Notes: a model not told the origin generated them from the letters alone. A DNA stretch of 49,185 nucleotides from CAYLHB01 sp964383505 (GCA_964383505.1 CAYLHB010000005.1:1-49185), one strand, 5' to 3'; positions 23,833-31,916 are shown, counted from the stretch's first letter. Numbers and translations: made by a program.

Positions 23833-24527
23833 GGTTTGATGGCTTCTGCAATCCCTTGATGGGAGAGAGCACGTTCAGCGAGTAAGATGTCCTCGGGTCG
23901 CCCAATGGGGAGCCACAGGTCCTGCACTTCTATGTGTATCGGGGCCACCGTCGCAAGCGCGGTCACCATATCGGTGAGGTAGAGCTCGCTGTTGTGGAGA
24001 GGCGCATCGTATGAAAATATCCGCTCGTCGAGTACCATAACGCCGGTTGAAATGAGGTTGCTCGCGGGGTGTGTGGGCTTTTCCTCGATACCAGTAAGCG
24101 TCCCCTCATCACTCACCGTAAGCACCCCGAAATCCTGCGGATGGTCGGTGGTCGCCGCGAGAAGTCCGAGGGGGTGCCGCAAGAGCCGCGCGAGTGCCGC
24201 CGCCCCATGCACATCATCGGCATTCATAACGAGAAACCTGTCACGGAGTGCCTCACGTGCGCTCATGAGTGCACCACCCGTTCCGTGGGGAAGGCGCTGG
24301 GGCACGTAAGACACTCGCCGTCCCTTCCACTCATTACCGGAAAATACCTCTATCTGCTCTCGCAGGTACTCAACCACGAGCACCACCTCGCTAATCTCAT
24401 CGGGGAGCGCATCGAGCACGTGGGCGAGTATGGGCTTACCGCACACCCGCACGAGAGGTTTTGGAATAGCATCGGTAAGTGGGCGCAACCGTGTCCCTTT
24501 TCCTGCGGCAAATATGACACACTGCAT
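23808..24527 (-). CDS. sugar-1-phosphate nucleotidyltransferase
   Basis: A 239-aa nucleotidyltransferase of the RmlA/ManC-like NTP_transferase family, making NDP-sugars from sugar-1-phosphates. The signature CVIFAAGKGTRLRPLTDAIP (3-22) with the following KPLVRVCGKPIL is complete. FLVMNADDVHG holds the metal-binding Asp, and LTGIEEKPTHPASNLIS the sugar-binding Glu-Lys. Length is typical of single-domain members without an acyltransferase. The ATG at 24527 is 6 nt after a TACACT box, supporting this start over one at 24554. It lies downstream of the epimerase gene by 47 bp and may be separately transcribed. Confidence 0.88.
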   Translation of the reverse strand: MQCVIFAAGKGTRLRPLTDAIPKPLVRVCGKPILAHVLDALPDEISEVVLVVEYLREQIEVFSGNEWKGRRVSYVPQRLPHGTGGALMSAREALRDRFLVMNADDVHGAAALARLLRHPLGLLAATTDHPQDFGVLTVSDEGTLTGIEEKPTHPASNLISTGVMVLDERIFSYDAPLHNSELYLTDMVTALATVAPIHIEVQDLWLPIGRPEDILLAERALSHQGIAEAIKPYIEGERI

Positions 24528-24533
24528 GGAAGC

Positions 24534-24543
24534 AGTGTACGCA
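24534..24543 (-). promoter_or_regulatory. -10 box, leaderless nucleotidyltransferase promoter
   Basis: TACACT (24534-24539) with TG two bases further upstream, then 6 nt (GCTTCC), then ATG at 24527. Confidence 0.5.
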
Positions 24544-24574
24544 CGCCTGTACACCCGTCAATTCACAGGTGCCA

Positions 24575-25522
24575 CTAGACCTTGTAGTACTCGCGGTACC
24601 ACGCAATAAAGTTTTTCACCCCCTCCTCAATGCTCACCTTCGGCTCATAGCCGAGCTCCTTGCGCGCCTTGTCGATGTTCGCCCAACTCTTTTCCACGTC
24701 GCCTGGTTGCATGGGAAGCTCCGTCACTTTCGCTTTCACACCAAGCTCGTGCTCGATGGTCTTCACGAAGTCGAGAAGGTAGACTGACTCGCCCCGCCCG
24801 AGGTTGTATATCTCGAATCCACCCGTGTGTTCGAGTGCGCGCACAAACCCCTCCACAATGTCATCCACGTAGGTGAAGTCACGATGCATCTTGCCGGAAT
24901 TGAAGAGCTGTATCGGCTCACCTTCAAGCATGGCCTTGGTAAAAAGAAAGAGTGCCATATCGGGCCTCCCCCACGGGCCGTAGACCGTGAAGAAGCGGAG
25001 TGCGGTCACACTCGACCCGAACAGGTGGAAGTACGAGTATGCGAGAAGCTCGTTTGCCCGCTTGCTCGCCGCATAGATCGAGACCGGCTTATCCACGCGT
25101 GTGGTTTCATCAACGGGGTACGATTCCGCGTCTCCGTAGATGGCCGAGGTTGACGCAAACACGACGTGCTCGATGCCGTGGCGCTTCGCGAGCTCAAAAA
25201 GGTTCTGGGTGCCAAGGTAGTTCGTCTCCGCATACGCGAACGGGTTCTCGAGCGAGTAGCGCACGCCCGCAAACGCCGCGAGGTGCGCAATGCGGTCGAA
25301 ACGGCACTCTTTTGCAAGCGTATCGAGTGCGCTGTAGTCGGTGATGTCTATACGCTCCACACGCACCTCCTTGGGCAGGCGCGCGAGACGTGCCTCTTTG
25401 AGCGAGGGGTCGTAGTAGTCGTTCACGTTGTCCACCACCACCACCTCATGACCCTCGCGCACAAGACGCAACGTGAGCGTGTTCCCGATGAAGCCCGCCC
25501 CGCCTGTCACAAGAACGTTCAT
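24575..25522 (-). CDS. UDP-glucuronate 4-epimerase-like SDR
   Basis: A 315-aa extended SDR. TGGAGFIG (6-13) binds NAD. VDNVNDYYDPSLKEARLARL (about 31-50) is the loop characteristic of UDP-glucuronate 4-epimerases. ASTSAIYGD and YAASK give the catalytic Ser/Tyr/Lys, and FFTVYGPWGRPDMALFLF is strongly typical of GalA-forming epimerases. Its start overlaps the dehydrogenase stop (ATGA at 25519-25522). Together they would convert UDP-glucose to UDP-GlcA and then UDP-GalA in the cytoplasm. Alternatives are a plain UDP-glucose 4-epimerase or a UDP-GlcNAc(A) epimerase, but the NDYYDPSLK loop favours the uronate. Confidence 0.87.
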   Translation of the reverse strand: MNVLVTGGAGFIGNTLTLRLVREGHEVVVVDNVNDYYDPSLKEARLARLPKEVRVERIDITDYSALDTLAKECRFDRIAHLAAFAGVRYSLENPFAYAETNYLGTQNLFELAKRHGIEHVVFASTSAIYGDAESYPVDETTRVDKPVSIYAASKRANELLAYSYFHLFGSSVTALRFFTVYGPWGRPDMALFLFTKAMLEGEPIQLFNSGKMHRDFTYVDDIVEGFVRALEHTGGFEIYNLGRGESVYLLDFVKTIEHELGVKAKVTELPMQPGDVEKSWANIDKARKELGYEPKVSIEEGVKNFIAWYREYYKV

Positions 25523-26391
25523 GCCGTTTTTGTAGGGACACCATCGACTCGCTCTTTGCCATAGACACCCTCGAGGAGGTCGAGGTCCTTGCCGGAGTCA
25601 CGAAGGAGCTCAATGTTTTTCTCCTCGAGTGCGCGGAGCACCGCCATGTTTGTGGACCCGTCGAGGGTCTCCTCGAAGTAGTTCGCGAGCGCCGCAAAAT
25701 CTTTTATGAAGCAGTGCCCTCCCGCGCCGCGCCCGCTCTTGTGGATGGGCCTGCAGTAGCGGTTGGGGATGAACGGGTCTGCCTCCATCGCCCCCTGTAT
25801 ACGCTGCCAATCAGCCCCCACCTTGTGCGCAAGGTCATAGAGCATGTTGACAAAGATAATCTGCACGTAGCCGGAGCAGTTGTGTGCGTACTTGATGAGC
25901 TCCGCTTCCTTTGCGGTTGTAATGTCCTGATGCGGACTCTCCGGCAGAACCGAGAGCACCAGCTCCGCCTTCTCTCGGTACTCGGGCGTGTCAATCGGCA
26001 CCCCGACAATTGAAAAAATCGGGTGCGCAGCATCGTGTGCGGCGGTCGCCTCGGAGAGAAACTCGGGCGCGAAGAGCACGAACCGGTCGGGAAATGCCGA
26101 TTGAAGCTTCTCGGTGGTGCCTGGCACGAGCGTAGATTTGATGACCACAATTTTGCCTTTACCCACAAGAGGAATGGTGGCGGTCAGTAGGGAGTAGTCA
26201 AACCCTTCCGTGGTGGTGGGGGTCGGTACGGCGATAAACACAATGTCCGCTTCTGCCACACGATCCTTGTTGGTAACATAGGGCTCCTCGAGCGCGTAGC
26301 GCACGGTGTCGTACCCGCGCGTCTCGAAATCATCCGCTATGTTTTTTCCTACAAAACCTTGTCCGATAAATCCTATGAGAGGTCGTGCCAT
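25519..26391 (-). CDS. short UDP-sugar 6-dehydrogenase
   Basis: A 290-aa member of the UDP-glucose/UDP-ManNAc dehydrogenase family. IGFIGQGFVGKNIADDF (5-21) is the NAD-binding motif; VFIAVPTPTTTEG, IKSTLVPGTTEKL and FLSEATAAHDAAHP follow. The catalytic block AGGHCFIKD contains the active-site Cys. The usual family length is about 390-450 aa; here the third, UDP-binding C-terminal domain is missing after ~35 residues of linker, and the gene stops cleanly at the next gene. The N-terminal motif is also GQGFVG rather than GxGYVG. It probably oxidises UDP-glucose or UDP-ManNAc, but substrate binding must differ from full-length enzymes. Confidence 0.82.
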   Translation of the reverse strand: MARPLIGFIGQGFVGKNIADDFETRGYDTVRYALEEPYVTNKDRVAEADIVFIAVPTPTTTEGFDYSLLTATIPLVGKGKIVVIKSTLVPGTTEKLQSAFPDRFVLFAPEFLSEATAAHDAAHPIFSIVGVPIDTPEYREKAELVLSVLPESPHQDITTAKEAELIKYAHNCSGYVQIIFVNMLYDLAHKVGADWQRIQGAMEADPFIPNRYCRPIHKSGRGAGGHCFIKDFAALANYFEETLDGSTNMAVLRALEEKNIELLRDSGKDLDLLEGVYGKERVDGVPTKTA

Positions 26392-26436
26392 ATGTGTGCG
26401 TGTTGGTGTTAGTACTACTAAACGATGGAAACTATT

Positions 26437-27438
26437 TTAGCGTAAAAGCGACACAATTGCTCGTGCAAGCTTATCAGGGTCGTGGCGAATGAGGGTACGC
26501 CGCAGGGGGTCGCCTTTTTTCGGTTTGTAGAGCTCTGCGGAGAGGAGGTCGGCTCCGACGTACGCGAGCCCCTTCCGTCCCCTGTCCCCGCAGGAGAGCG
26601 GCTCGCCCTCGTCCACGTACTTCTTGAGGAGACCCTGCGGAATAGGCATCGTATTGTAGAGCACGGTGTCAATGCATCGCACGCCCGCATGCCGTTCGAC
26701 TTCCTCGACGTACGCCGAACAATCAAACCCATCGGTATGCCCGAATCTATTCATGAGGTTTGCCACGAGCACCTTGGGTGCCCGGGCGCGCGCAAGGGCC
26801 TGTGGCACTCCCTCCACAAGCACGTTCGGAATGAGGGAGGAGTAGAGATTACCCGGACCCACCACAATAAGGTCTGCCTGCTTAATGGCCATGAGTGCAG
26901 CGTGGTTTGCGGTTCCTTCCGGTCGGAGGTACATCTTCTTGATACCGAACTTCGAAATGAGGAGGTAGTCGGTAATCGCGTGCTCGCCCTTGAGCACCTT
27001 CCCATTCTTGAGCTCCATCATGAGTGAGACCTTTTCAGTGGTGACAGGAAGCACGGTCCCTTTGATTTTAAGTATGTCGCTCGCGCGCACCACCGCGTCG
27101 CTTATCGAACCAGTCACCTGCTCAAGCGCGGAGAGGAAGAGGTTACCGAACGTGTGCCCCTTGAGGGAGCCATTCGCAAAGCGATGCGTGAAGAGCTGGC
27201 GCACCACCATATCTGCCTCCGAAAGCGCGACAAGGCATTGGCGCAAGTCGCCCGGGGGAAGCACCCCGAGCTCGTCGCGAAGCAGGCCAGTCGAGCCGCC
27301 ATCGTCCGCCATAGTGACAATGGCGGTGAGCTCGACATCATGCTTTTTGAGCCCCGAGAGGAGGGTGAAGTGCCCTGTCCCTCCACCGATAGTGACAATT
27401 TTGGGACATTTTGACTTGATGGTACGTGCTTTTTGCAT
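26437..27438 (-). CDS. yvcK: YvcK family UDP-GlcNAc-binding regulator
   Basis: A 333-aa YvcK/CofD-like protein, in Firmicutes a UDP-GlcNAc-binding factor required for cell shape and growth on gluconeogenic carbon. It has VTIGGGTGHFTLLSGLKK (16-33), VTMADDGGSTGLLRDELG (about 41-58), PPGDLRQCLVAL, and a C-terminal VLVANLMNRFGHTDGF with NTMPIPQGLLKKY. Length agrees with the family. It is not CofD itself because F420 genes are absent nearby. It starts 9 nt after an extended -10 box and is divergent from the deacetylase at 27511. Its location in a sugar-nucleotide region is consistent with sensing UDP-GlcNAc. Confidence 0.9.
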   Translation of the reverse strand: MQKARTIKSKCPKIVTIGGGTGHFTLLSGLKKHDVELTAIVTMADDGGSTGLLRDELGVLPPGDLRQCLVALSEADMVVRQLFTHRFANGSLKGHTFGNLFLSALEQVTGSISDAVVRASDILKIKGTVLPVTTEKVSLMMELKNGKVLKGEHAITDYLLISKFGIKKMYLRPEGTANHAALMAIKQADLIVVGPGNLYSSLIPNVLVEGVPQALARARAPKVLVANLMNRFGHTDGFDCSAYVEEVERHAGVRCIDTVLYNTMPIPQGLLKKYVDEGEPLSCGDRGRKGLAYVGADLLSAELYKPKKGDPLRRTLIRHDPDKLARAIVSLLR

Positions 27439-27447
27439 GGTGGGACT

Positions 27448-27456
27448 ACTCTACCA
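27448..27456 (-). promoter_or_regulatory. extended -10 box upstream of yvcK
   Basis: TG-G-TAGAGT, then 9 nt, then ATG at 27438. Predicted leader is 0-3 nt. Confidence 0.5.
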
Positions 27457-27498
27457 CGTCTTATGTTTGATGCTACTTTGGTCAGTATGAGCCTACGA

Positions 27499-27504
27499 TA
27501 TAAT
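27499..27504 (+). promoter_or_regulatory. TATAAT box, leaderless deacetylase promoter
   Basis: Perfect TATAAT, 6 nt (GGTGGA), then ATG at 27511. GGTGGA touches the ATG directly, too close to serve as a Shine-Dalgarno. Confidence 0.65.
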
Positions 27505-27510
27505 GGTGGA

Positions 27511-28527
27511 ATGCAGGCAACACAATACCTACGATCTCTCATACAAGGAACAGGGCTTCCCTACCTTATGCGCGTTCGAGAAAGAAGTCGCCTCGTCATC
27601 GTGCTCTACCACGGTGTCACCAACGAAACCGGTACAGGAATCTTCAACTACCGAAGGAAGTTCGTCTCCACTGACATTTTTTCGAAACACCTTTCGTACT
27701 TTGCGCACCATCACACCGTGCTTCCTCTCGACGAGGCGGTGCAAGCGCTCCTCTCTCGCAGAAAACTCCCTCCCTATCCGCTCTCAATCACATTTGATGA
27801 TGGGTACCGTAATTTTCTCACTCATGCGGTCCCTCTCCTTAAGGAGCATCACTTCATGGCCACCATGTTCTTGACAACGAGTTTTGTGTCGGACCACACG
27901 CCACTATGGGTGGATAGACTCGAGTATGCCGTGGGACATGGCTCGCACCCTGCACTCACCGATGTACCCTCACGAATATCGTTTGACGAAAAAATCAGGC
28001 AGATATTGAAACAGCTGCCAGATCAAGCACGCGAAGAAAAGCTCGTGGCACTTGAACGCGAGCTTGGGGTGACATTGAGCGATTTCTCACAAGAAAAAGC
28101 GGTCTACGCACCGCTCGATTGGGATGATGTGACGATGCTTGAAGAGCATAGTATGATGTTCGGGGCGCACAGCGTACACCACCCGATACTTTCTCGGCTC
28201 GATACCAACAGAATACGAGAGGAGGTGGAGATTTCGTACAATATACTACGAAAAAAATGTCGGAAATCTTCTCGTGTGTTTGCCTACCCCAACGGTCAAA
28301 GGGGAGACCAGGATGAGCGAGTATATGCGGAAATGCGCACCCAGGATTTTTTAGGAGCGGTCACCACCATTCCGGGACTCAACGACCGCACAACGGATCC
28401 TTTGATGCTGAAGCGTTTTACGTTGAGTGGTGCGGACGTCGGTCCGACGTTTATCCAAAACATTACGGGTACCCACGCGGTCATTTCTCACCTCTATCGC
28501 CATGCGACCAGAAGTAACATTCTTTAA
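27511..28527 (+). CDS. polysaccharide deacetylase (NodB-like)
   Basis: A 338-aa CE4-family deacetylase, the longest of the four here. It shows LVIVLYHGVTNE near residue 25, SITFDDGYRNFLTHAVPLL (about 90-108) and ATMFLTTSFV. An inserted helical region of ~100 residues (ALERELGVTLSDFSQEKA) comes before MMFGAHSVHHPILSRLD and VFAYPNGQRGD. The insert and the intact YPxG-like motif distinguish it from the other three and resemble enzymes of lipid-linked sugar or exopolysaccharide clusters. The ATG at 27511 is placed 6 nt after a perfect TATAAT, so an upstream frame to 27433 is rejected. Its last 26 nt overlap the next gene. Confidence 0.87.
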   Translation: MQATQYLRSLIQGTGLPYLMRVRERSRLVIVLYHGVTNETGTGIFNYRRKFVSTDIFSKHLSYFAHHHTVLPLDEAVQALLSRRKLPPYPLSITFDDGYRNFLTHAVPLLKEHHFMATMFLTTSFVSDHTPLWVDRLEYAVGHGSHPALTDVPSRISFDEKIRQILKQLPDQAREEKLVALERELGVTLSDFSQEKAVYAPLDWDDVTMLEEHSMMFGAHSVHHPILSRLDTNRIREEVEISYNILRKKCRKSSRVFAYPNGQRGDQDERVYAEMRTQDFLGAVTTIPGLNDRTTDPLMLKRFTLSGADVGPTFIQNITGTHAVISHLYRHATRSNIL

Positions 28528-29272
28528 CGATACCAGCAGCTCATACCTCAAAGAGTACCAGCGAGAAACGCCGGAAGGGTTTTCTTTCCGAGTGCGTCGT
28601 GAGCGTGTACTTGAGCTACTGCCCGATGGAAAAGGTAAAAGAATACTGGATATTGCCGGAGGTCCAGGCGTCATGATACAAGGTCTTCGAAAGAAAGGGT
28701 ATGAAATCGATTGTGTTGATGCGGCTCCGGAAATGGTTGCTCTTGCGGCGAAAGAGGTGAAAAATGATCCAAACGTGCATACCCAAGTGGAGGATGTGCA
28801 TGCGCTCACCTACAAAGACAATACATTTGATGCGCTCACCGCCATGGGACTTGTCGAATATTTGGAAGATCAAGCTACTGCAATGAGGGAAATGGCGCGG
28901 GTACTAAAGCCTGGTGGAGTAGCACTCATCACTTTCCCCAACCGCTACTCACTCTGGCGTTTTTGGGCCACAACGCTCCGCACCGTGTTCTACCCACTTC
29001 GCATGCTCTACAAAAAAATTGCGCGAAAACCCTTATACCCGATACGGCACCGCGAGTACACCCCGAAACAGGCGCGAGCGTATATGCTCTCGTATGGACT
29101 TATCCCAGCACGAACAGTCTACTACAACTACAAAATCATACCCTTTCCTTTTGACAAAATATTTCCAAACATGACCGTTGCACAGTCGCGTCTCCTTGAA
29201 GGTAAAGGGGGGGCACTCTCTCGATTTTTTGCCACCGCATTTATTGTTGAGGGGGTGAAGCAGGTGGAGTAG
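28502..29272 (+). CDS. class I SAM-dependent methyltransferase
   Basis: A 256-aa methyltransferase of the UbiE type. Motif I is ILDIAGGPGVMIQGLRKKG (about 43-61), motif II CVDAAPEMVALAAKE, motif IV FDALTAMGLVEYLED and motif VI LKPGGVALITFPNRYS. A basic aromatic segment follows (FWATTLRTVFYPLRMLYKK), likely a membrane-surface helix. The chosen ATG at 28502 overlaps the deacetylase by 26 nt; a frame start at 28427 would overlap more. The 3' end overlaps the convergent GT4 gene by 32 nt. A lipid-linked sugar acceptor is plausible given the amphipathic helix, but that is inference. Confidence 0.85.
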   Translation: MRPEVTFFNDTSSSYLKEYQRETPEGFSFRVRRERVLELLPDGKGKRILDIAGGPGVMIQGLRKKGYEIDCVDAAPEMVALAAKEVKNDPNVHTQVEDVHALTYKDNTFDALTAMGLVEYLEDQATAMREMARVLKPGGVALITFPNRYSLWRFWATTLRTVFYPLRMLYKKIARKPLYPIRHREYTPKQARAYMLSYGLIPARTVYYNYKIIPFPFDKIFPNMTVAQSRLLEGKGGALSRFFATAFIVEGVKQVE

Positions 29273-30440
29273 ACACTTGTGCGGAAGGAAGTACACCACT
29301 GATACCCATTGAATTGAGGTAGCACGTATCGAACGACTCCTTCATCGCCGCGAGGTACTCATCATCTGTTGCCTGAAACTTACCCGCAACCGCTGCGGCG
29401 GCGGCTTCCTTGAGTTGCACACGAAGCGGAAAGCTCTCAATGAGGTTGTGCACCTTGGTCGCAATACACTCAATATCGCCCACGGGGCACACCAAGCAGT
29501 GCACCTCGTCGGCGAGCACCGACCCCACGATACCGACATTCGTTGTTACGATAGGACAGTGGAGCGTGGCGGCCTCAATAAGGGTGCGCCCGAAGCCCTC
29601 AAACTCCGAAGTGAGGAGGTACACATCGGCAGTCTGGTAGTAGCTCGCGATTTCATCTTGCCACCCTTCAAATACAACCCGATTTTGGAGCCCGAGCTCT
29701 TTCACGAGCGCATCAAGCTTCTTTCGTTCCTTTCCCTCGCCCACAATCACGAGCCCCACCATAGGGTACCGAGGTGCGAGGTAGTTGAAAGCGCGAAGGG
29801 CATCTTGCAGACGCTTCTCCGGCGCAAGGCGCGAGACCATGAGGATAATGAACTTGAAGTAGGGGTACTTCTCTTTGAGGTTGACCACAGGAGGTCGCGA
29901 AGGGTCGAGGTCGGAGAGGTCCACCCGCACCGGAAGCACCGATGATATCGCCCCTTCCAAAAGCCCCCGCTCCGCAAACGACTGTTGGACACGCTCGGAA
30001 ACGAGTCGGAGGCACTGCGTTTTTGCAATAAGCCACTTTGCGAGGTACAAGCGTATTCTGTTTGCCATCCCGCTCTCTACAAACTCGGGCGCGAACGGGT
30101 CCGTATGCACCTGGAGCTGGAGCGGAAGCTTGAGCTCTCGTGCGAGGAGGTATCCCGCGAGCCCGCACTCAAAAGGATCCTGTGCGGACACGAGGTCCAT
30201 GCGCTCAATTTTTTTCCCCATGCGGTACGCGTCGTACACGTAGAGGAGCGGATGATGACTGTTAGTGGCGTACACCCACACATTGGGCGCAATTTGTTGT
30301 TTCAAGAGGCCGGTGCCTCGGCGGGTAAACACGATGATGTGGAGCTCGTCCACGATACTCCCCTGCTTCGTAATGCGCCGGCGCGCCTCGCTCGTCGCGT
30401 CAAAGAGTTTCCGTTCACTTCCCACGAGGAGCACATTCAT
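29241..30440 (-). CDS. glycosyltransferase family 4
   Basis: A 399-aa GT-B glycosyltransferase. It begins MNVLLVGSERKLFDATSEAR, with the acceptor-domain loop LQVHTDPFAPEF. FIILMVSRLAPEKRLQDALRAF (about 211-232) starts the donor domain, and YLLTSEFEGFGRTLIEAATL carries the EX7E motif. The C-terminus ends in a Pro/Ser-rich tail of ~20 residues. The start overlaps the upstream GT4 stop (ATGA at 30437-30440), so the two are made together. The family adds hexoses to lipid-linked or polysaccharide acceptors; specificity is unknown. Confidence 0.88.
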   Translation of the reverse strand: MNVLLVGSERKLFDATSEARRRITKQGSIVDELHIIVFTRRGTGLLKQQIAPNVWVYATNSHHPLLYVYDAYRMGKKIERMDLVSAQDPFECGLAGYLLARELKLPLQLQVHTDPFAPEFVESGMANRIRLYLAKWLIAKTQCLRLVSERVQQSFAERGLLEGAISSVLPVRVDLSDLDPSRPPVVNLKEKYPYFKFIILMVSRLAPEKRLQDALRAFNYLAPRYPMVGLVIVGEGKERKKLDALVKELGLQNRVVFEGWQDEIASYYQTADVYLLTSEFEGFGRTLIEAATLHCPIVTTNVGIVGSVLADEVHCLVCPVGDIECIATKVHNLIESFPLRVQLKEAAAAAVAGKFQATDDEYLAAMKESFDTCYLNSMGISGVLPSAQVSTPPASPPQQ

Positions 30441-31441
30441 GCTCCACAGAGTACCAGAAACTCACGTGCTATGTCACGGTACGTCCTCCCCCACGGGAGT
30501 GCGCGCATACGCTCCATGAGCACATTCCGCTCCCGCGGGTCAGTGAGGCGCACCATTGCCTCCTCAATTTCCCGCTCGGAAAGAGGGTCTACAAAGAGCA
30601 CGCTATCTTTGAGTGCGTCACGAGAGCCCGTTTCTTTGGTAAGTATGACAGGCACCCCCATAGCAATTGCCTCGAACGCAAGGTTAGGAGACACCTCGGA
30701 GAGCGAGGGGAGTACGAGCGCCCATGCCCGCGCAAGCGCGCGGTGCGCTTCCTCTTGGGGCACATTGGAAATAAGGTTGAGCGCGATGTCGGGGCACCTC
30801 ATGTGCGCCTTTCCGAACGCTCGCTTGAGGCGAGCTGTGTTCTTGAGAAAGAGTGGCCGCCCAATCCACACAAAGTGTGTACCACTCGGTGCCAGTGGGG
30901 TTACACGCATGGGTTGCATATTTTCAATAACTACGGTCTTCTCTGGCGGTATCCCGTACGCCAACGAGGTAAACCCCTTCTGCCATTCCGTTGAAAAGAC
31001 GACCTTATCGGGAAGCGCGAATATGATCCTGCGCGTGATGAATACCACACATCGCTCATACAAACTTAAAGGCTGTTGTGAAACGTAGAATGATGTGAGT
31101 GTCACCTCGCGCTTTGTGCGCTCAACGTACCGCTCCCACACAAAATCACCGCCACAGCGCACACATGCGCGCTTTTTTAGCAAGCGTGCGACGAGCACCG
31201 CAGGGAGCGCAACACTCCATGTGTCGAGCGCGATGACGTAGTCCGCGCTCTTCGCGACCAACCATACTGCTCTCGCAAAGGCAATGTGACGCACGACCGG
31301 AGGGTACGAGCGGTACGTTGAAAATGATACGAGCGAGACGGTGTGCCCCTCCGCCATAAACCCCTCCCGTAGTCCTTCCGAATAGTACGAGGGTCCGCCC
31401 ACTTGGGGGGGAGAGAGTGGTGTGGCAATAACCAGATGCAT
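30437..31441 (-). CDS. glycosyltransferase family 4
   Basis: A 334-aa GT-B glycosyltransferase. It begins MHLVIATPLSPPQVGGPSYY, the glycine-rich acceptor loop of GT4 enzymes. HFVWIGRPLFLKNTARLKRAF marks the donor domain, and LPSLSEVSPNLAFEAIAMGV gives the EX7E-type motif. The hydrophobic segment AVWLVAKSADYVIAL is typical of membrane-associated members. The ATG lies 8 nt after TATACT, predicting a leaderless or near-leaderless message. It heads a two-gene GT operon at the right border of the glycan island, next to the ribosomal genes. Confidence 0.87.
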   Translation of the reverse strand: MHLVIATPLSPPQVGGPSYYSEGLREGFMAEGHTVSLVSFSTYRSYPPVVRHIAFARAVWLVAKSADYVIALDTWSVALPAVLVARLLKKRACVRCGGDFVWERYVERTKREVTLTSFYVSQQPLSLYERCVVFITRRIIFALPDKVVFSTEWQKGFTSLAYGIPPEKTVVIENMQPMRVTPLAPSGTHFVWIGRPLFLKNTARLKRAFGKAHMRCPDIALNLISNVPQEEAHRALARAWALVLPSLSEVSPNLAFEAIAMGVPVILTKETGSRDALKDSVLFVDPLSEREIEEAMVRLTDPRERNVLMERMRALPWGRTYRDIAREFLVLCGA

Positions 31442-31449
31442 TAGCTCGA

Positions 31450-31455
31450 AGTATA
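31450..31455 (-). promoter_or_regulatory. TATACT box upstream of the GT4 pair
   Basis: TATACT, then 8 nt, then ATG at 31441. A candidate -35 (CTGACG) falls inside the hairpin at 31469-31490. Confidence 0.5.
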
Positions 31456-31468
31456 CGATAAAAGGAAT

Positions 31469-31490
31469 GCGCCGTCAGAGCTGACGGCGC
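31469..31490. terminator. hairpin at the 3' end of the small membrane gene
   Basis: GCGCCGTCAG (31469-31478) pairs with CTGACGGCGC (31481-31490). On the minus strand it is followed by a T-rich stretch (CCTTTTAT), fitting an intrinsic terminator that includes the stop codon at 31475. Confidence 0.55.
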
Positions 31491-31750
31491 AAGAAGTGCA
31501 ACACACGCTTCCCATAGCGTACCCCAAGCGTGAGGGGAGCGAGCAGTGCGACGAGGGCAATAGCCAAGCTTAGTAAAAAGAAAAACACCCACAGTCGCAC
31601 CCATTCGCCCATCGGTATTGGTACGGGTCTCGGCCAGTGGTAAGGCCTAAAAGTTACCAAGGTGAGCGGAGGACGCGTAGCCTTTTCTCGCGCAGGCGCA
31701 CGTGTCTCATTTGATACGACCAGTTGCATTCGTCGTGCGGGTTTACCCAT
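31475..31750 (-). CDS. small single-span membrane protein, unknown
   Basis: A 91-aa protein with a basic, Pro-rich cytoplasmic-looking N-terminus (residues 1-48, many Arg, Lys and Pro), one long hydrophobic segment (WVFFFLLSLAIALVALLAPL, about 54-73) and a short basic tail ending RRQL. The positive-inside pattern leaves orientation ambiguous because both flanks are basic. No family recognised. Its ATG overlaps the preceding small gene's stop by 8 nt, so the two are probably co-translated. A GC-rich hairpin closes the unit. It lies between rplB and the GT4 operon, on the same strand as both. Confidence 0.55.
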   Translation of the reverse strand: MGKPARRMQLVVSNETRAPAREKATRPPLTLVTFRPYHWPRPVPIPMGEWVRLWVFFFLLSLAIALVALLAPLTLGVRYGKRVLHFLRRQL

Positions 31751-31916
31751 CGTCTGACACCCACTCGGTCACGGTCACACAGCCGCGAGTAGATGTCGCT
31801 TCACTTTTCGTAGGCACACTCACTGAGGCGCGTAGCACAACACCCATAAGCTTGATGAGCATCCAACCAAGAGCCTCGCTCACCGAGACTTGGTCAGAAA
31901 CAGTTCTCTGATGCAT
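31743..31916 (-). CDS. small protein, unknown, downstream of rplB
   Basis: A 57-aa frame beginning MHQRTVSDQVSVSEALGWML and ending in an acidic WVSDDG. The centre (ALGWMLIKLMGVVLRASVSV) is moderately hydrophobic and may be an amphipathic or membrane helix. A GGGAGG Shine-Dalgarno motif 9 nt upstream supports the ATG at 31916; a longer in-frame reading would need a TTG at 31982, immediately after rplB. It overlaps the next small gene by 8 nt. No homologue recognised; reality rests on the ribosome site and the coupled arrangement. Confidence 0.45.
   Translation of the reverse strand: MHQRTVSDQVSVSEALGWMLIKLMGVVLRASVSVPTKSEATSTRGCVTVTEWVSDDG

Noticed and set aside
26437..27438. CofD (F420 biosynthesis) for the YvcK-like protein
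   Set aside because: No F420-related neighbours, and the GGGTGHFTLLSGL/ADDGGSTGLLR pattern with this length fits YvcK better.
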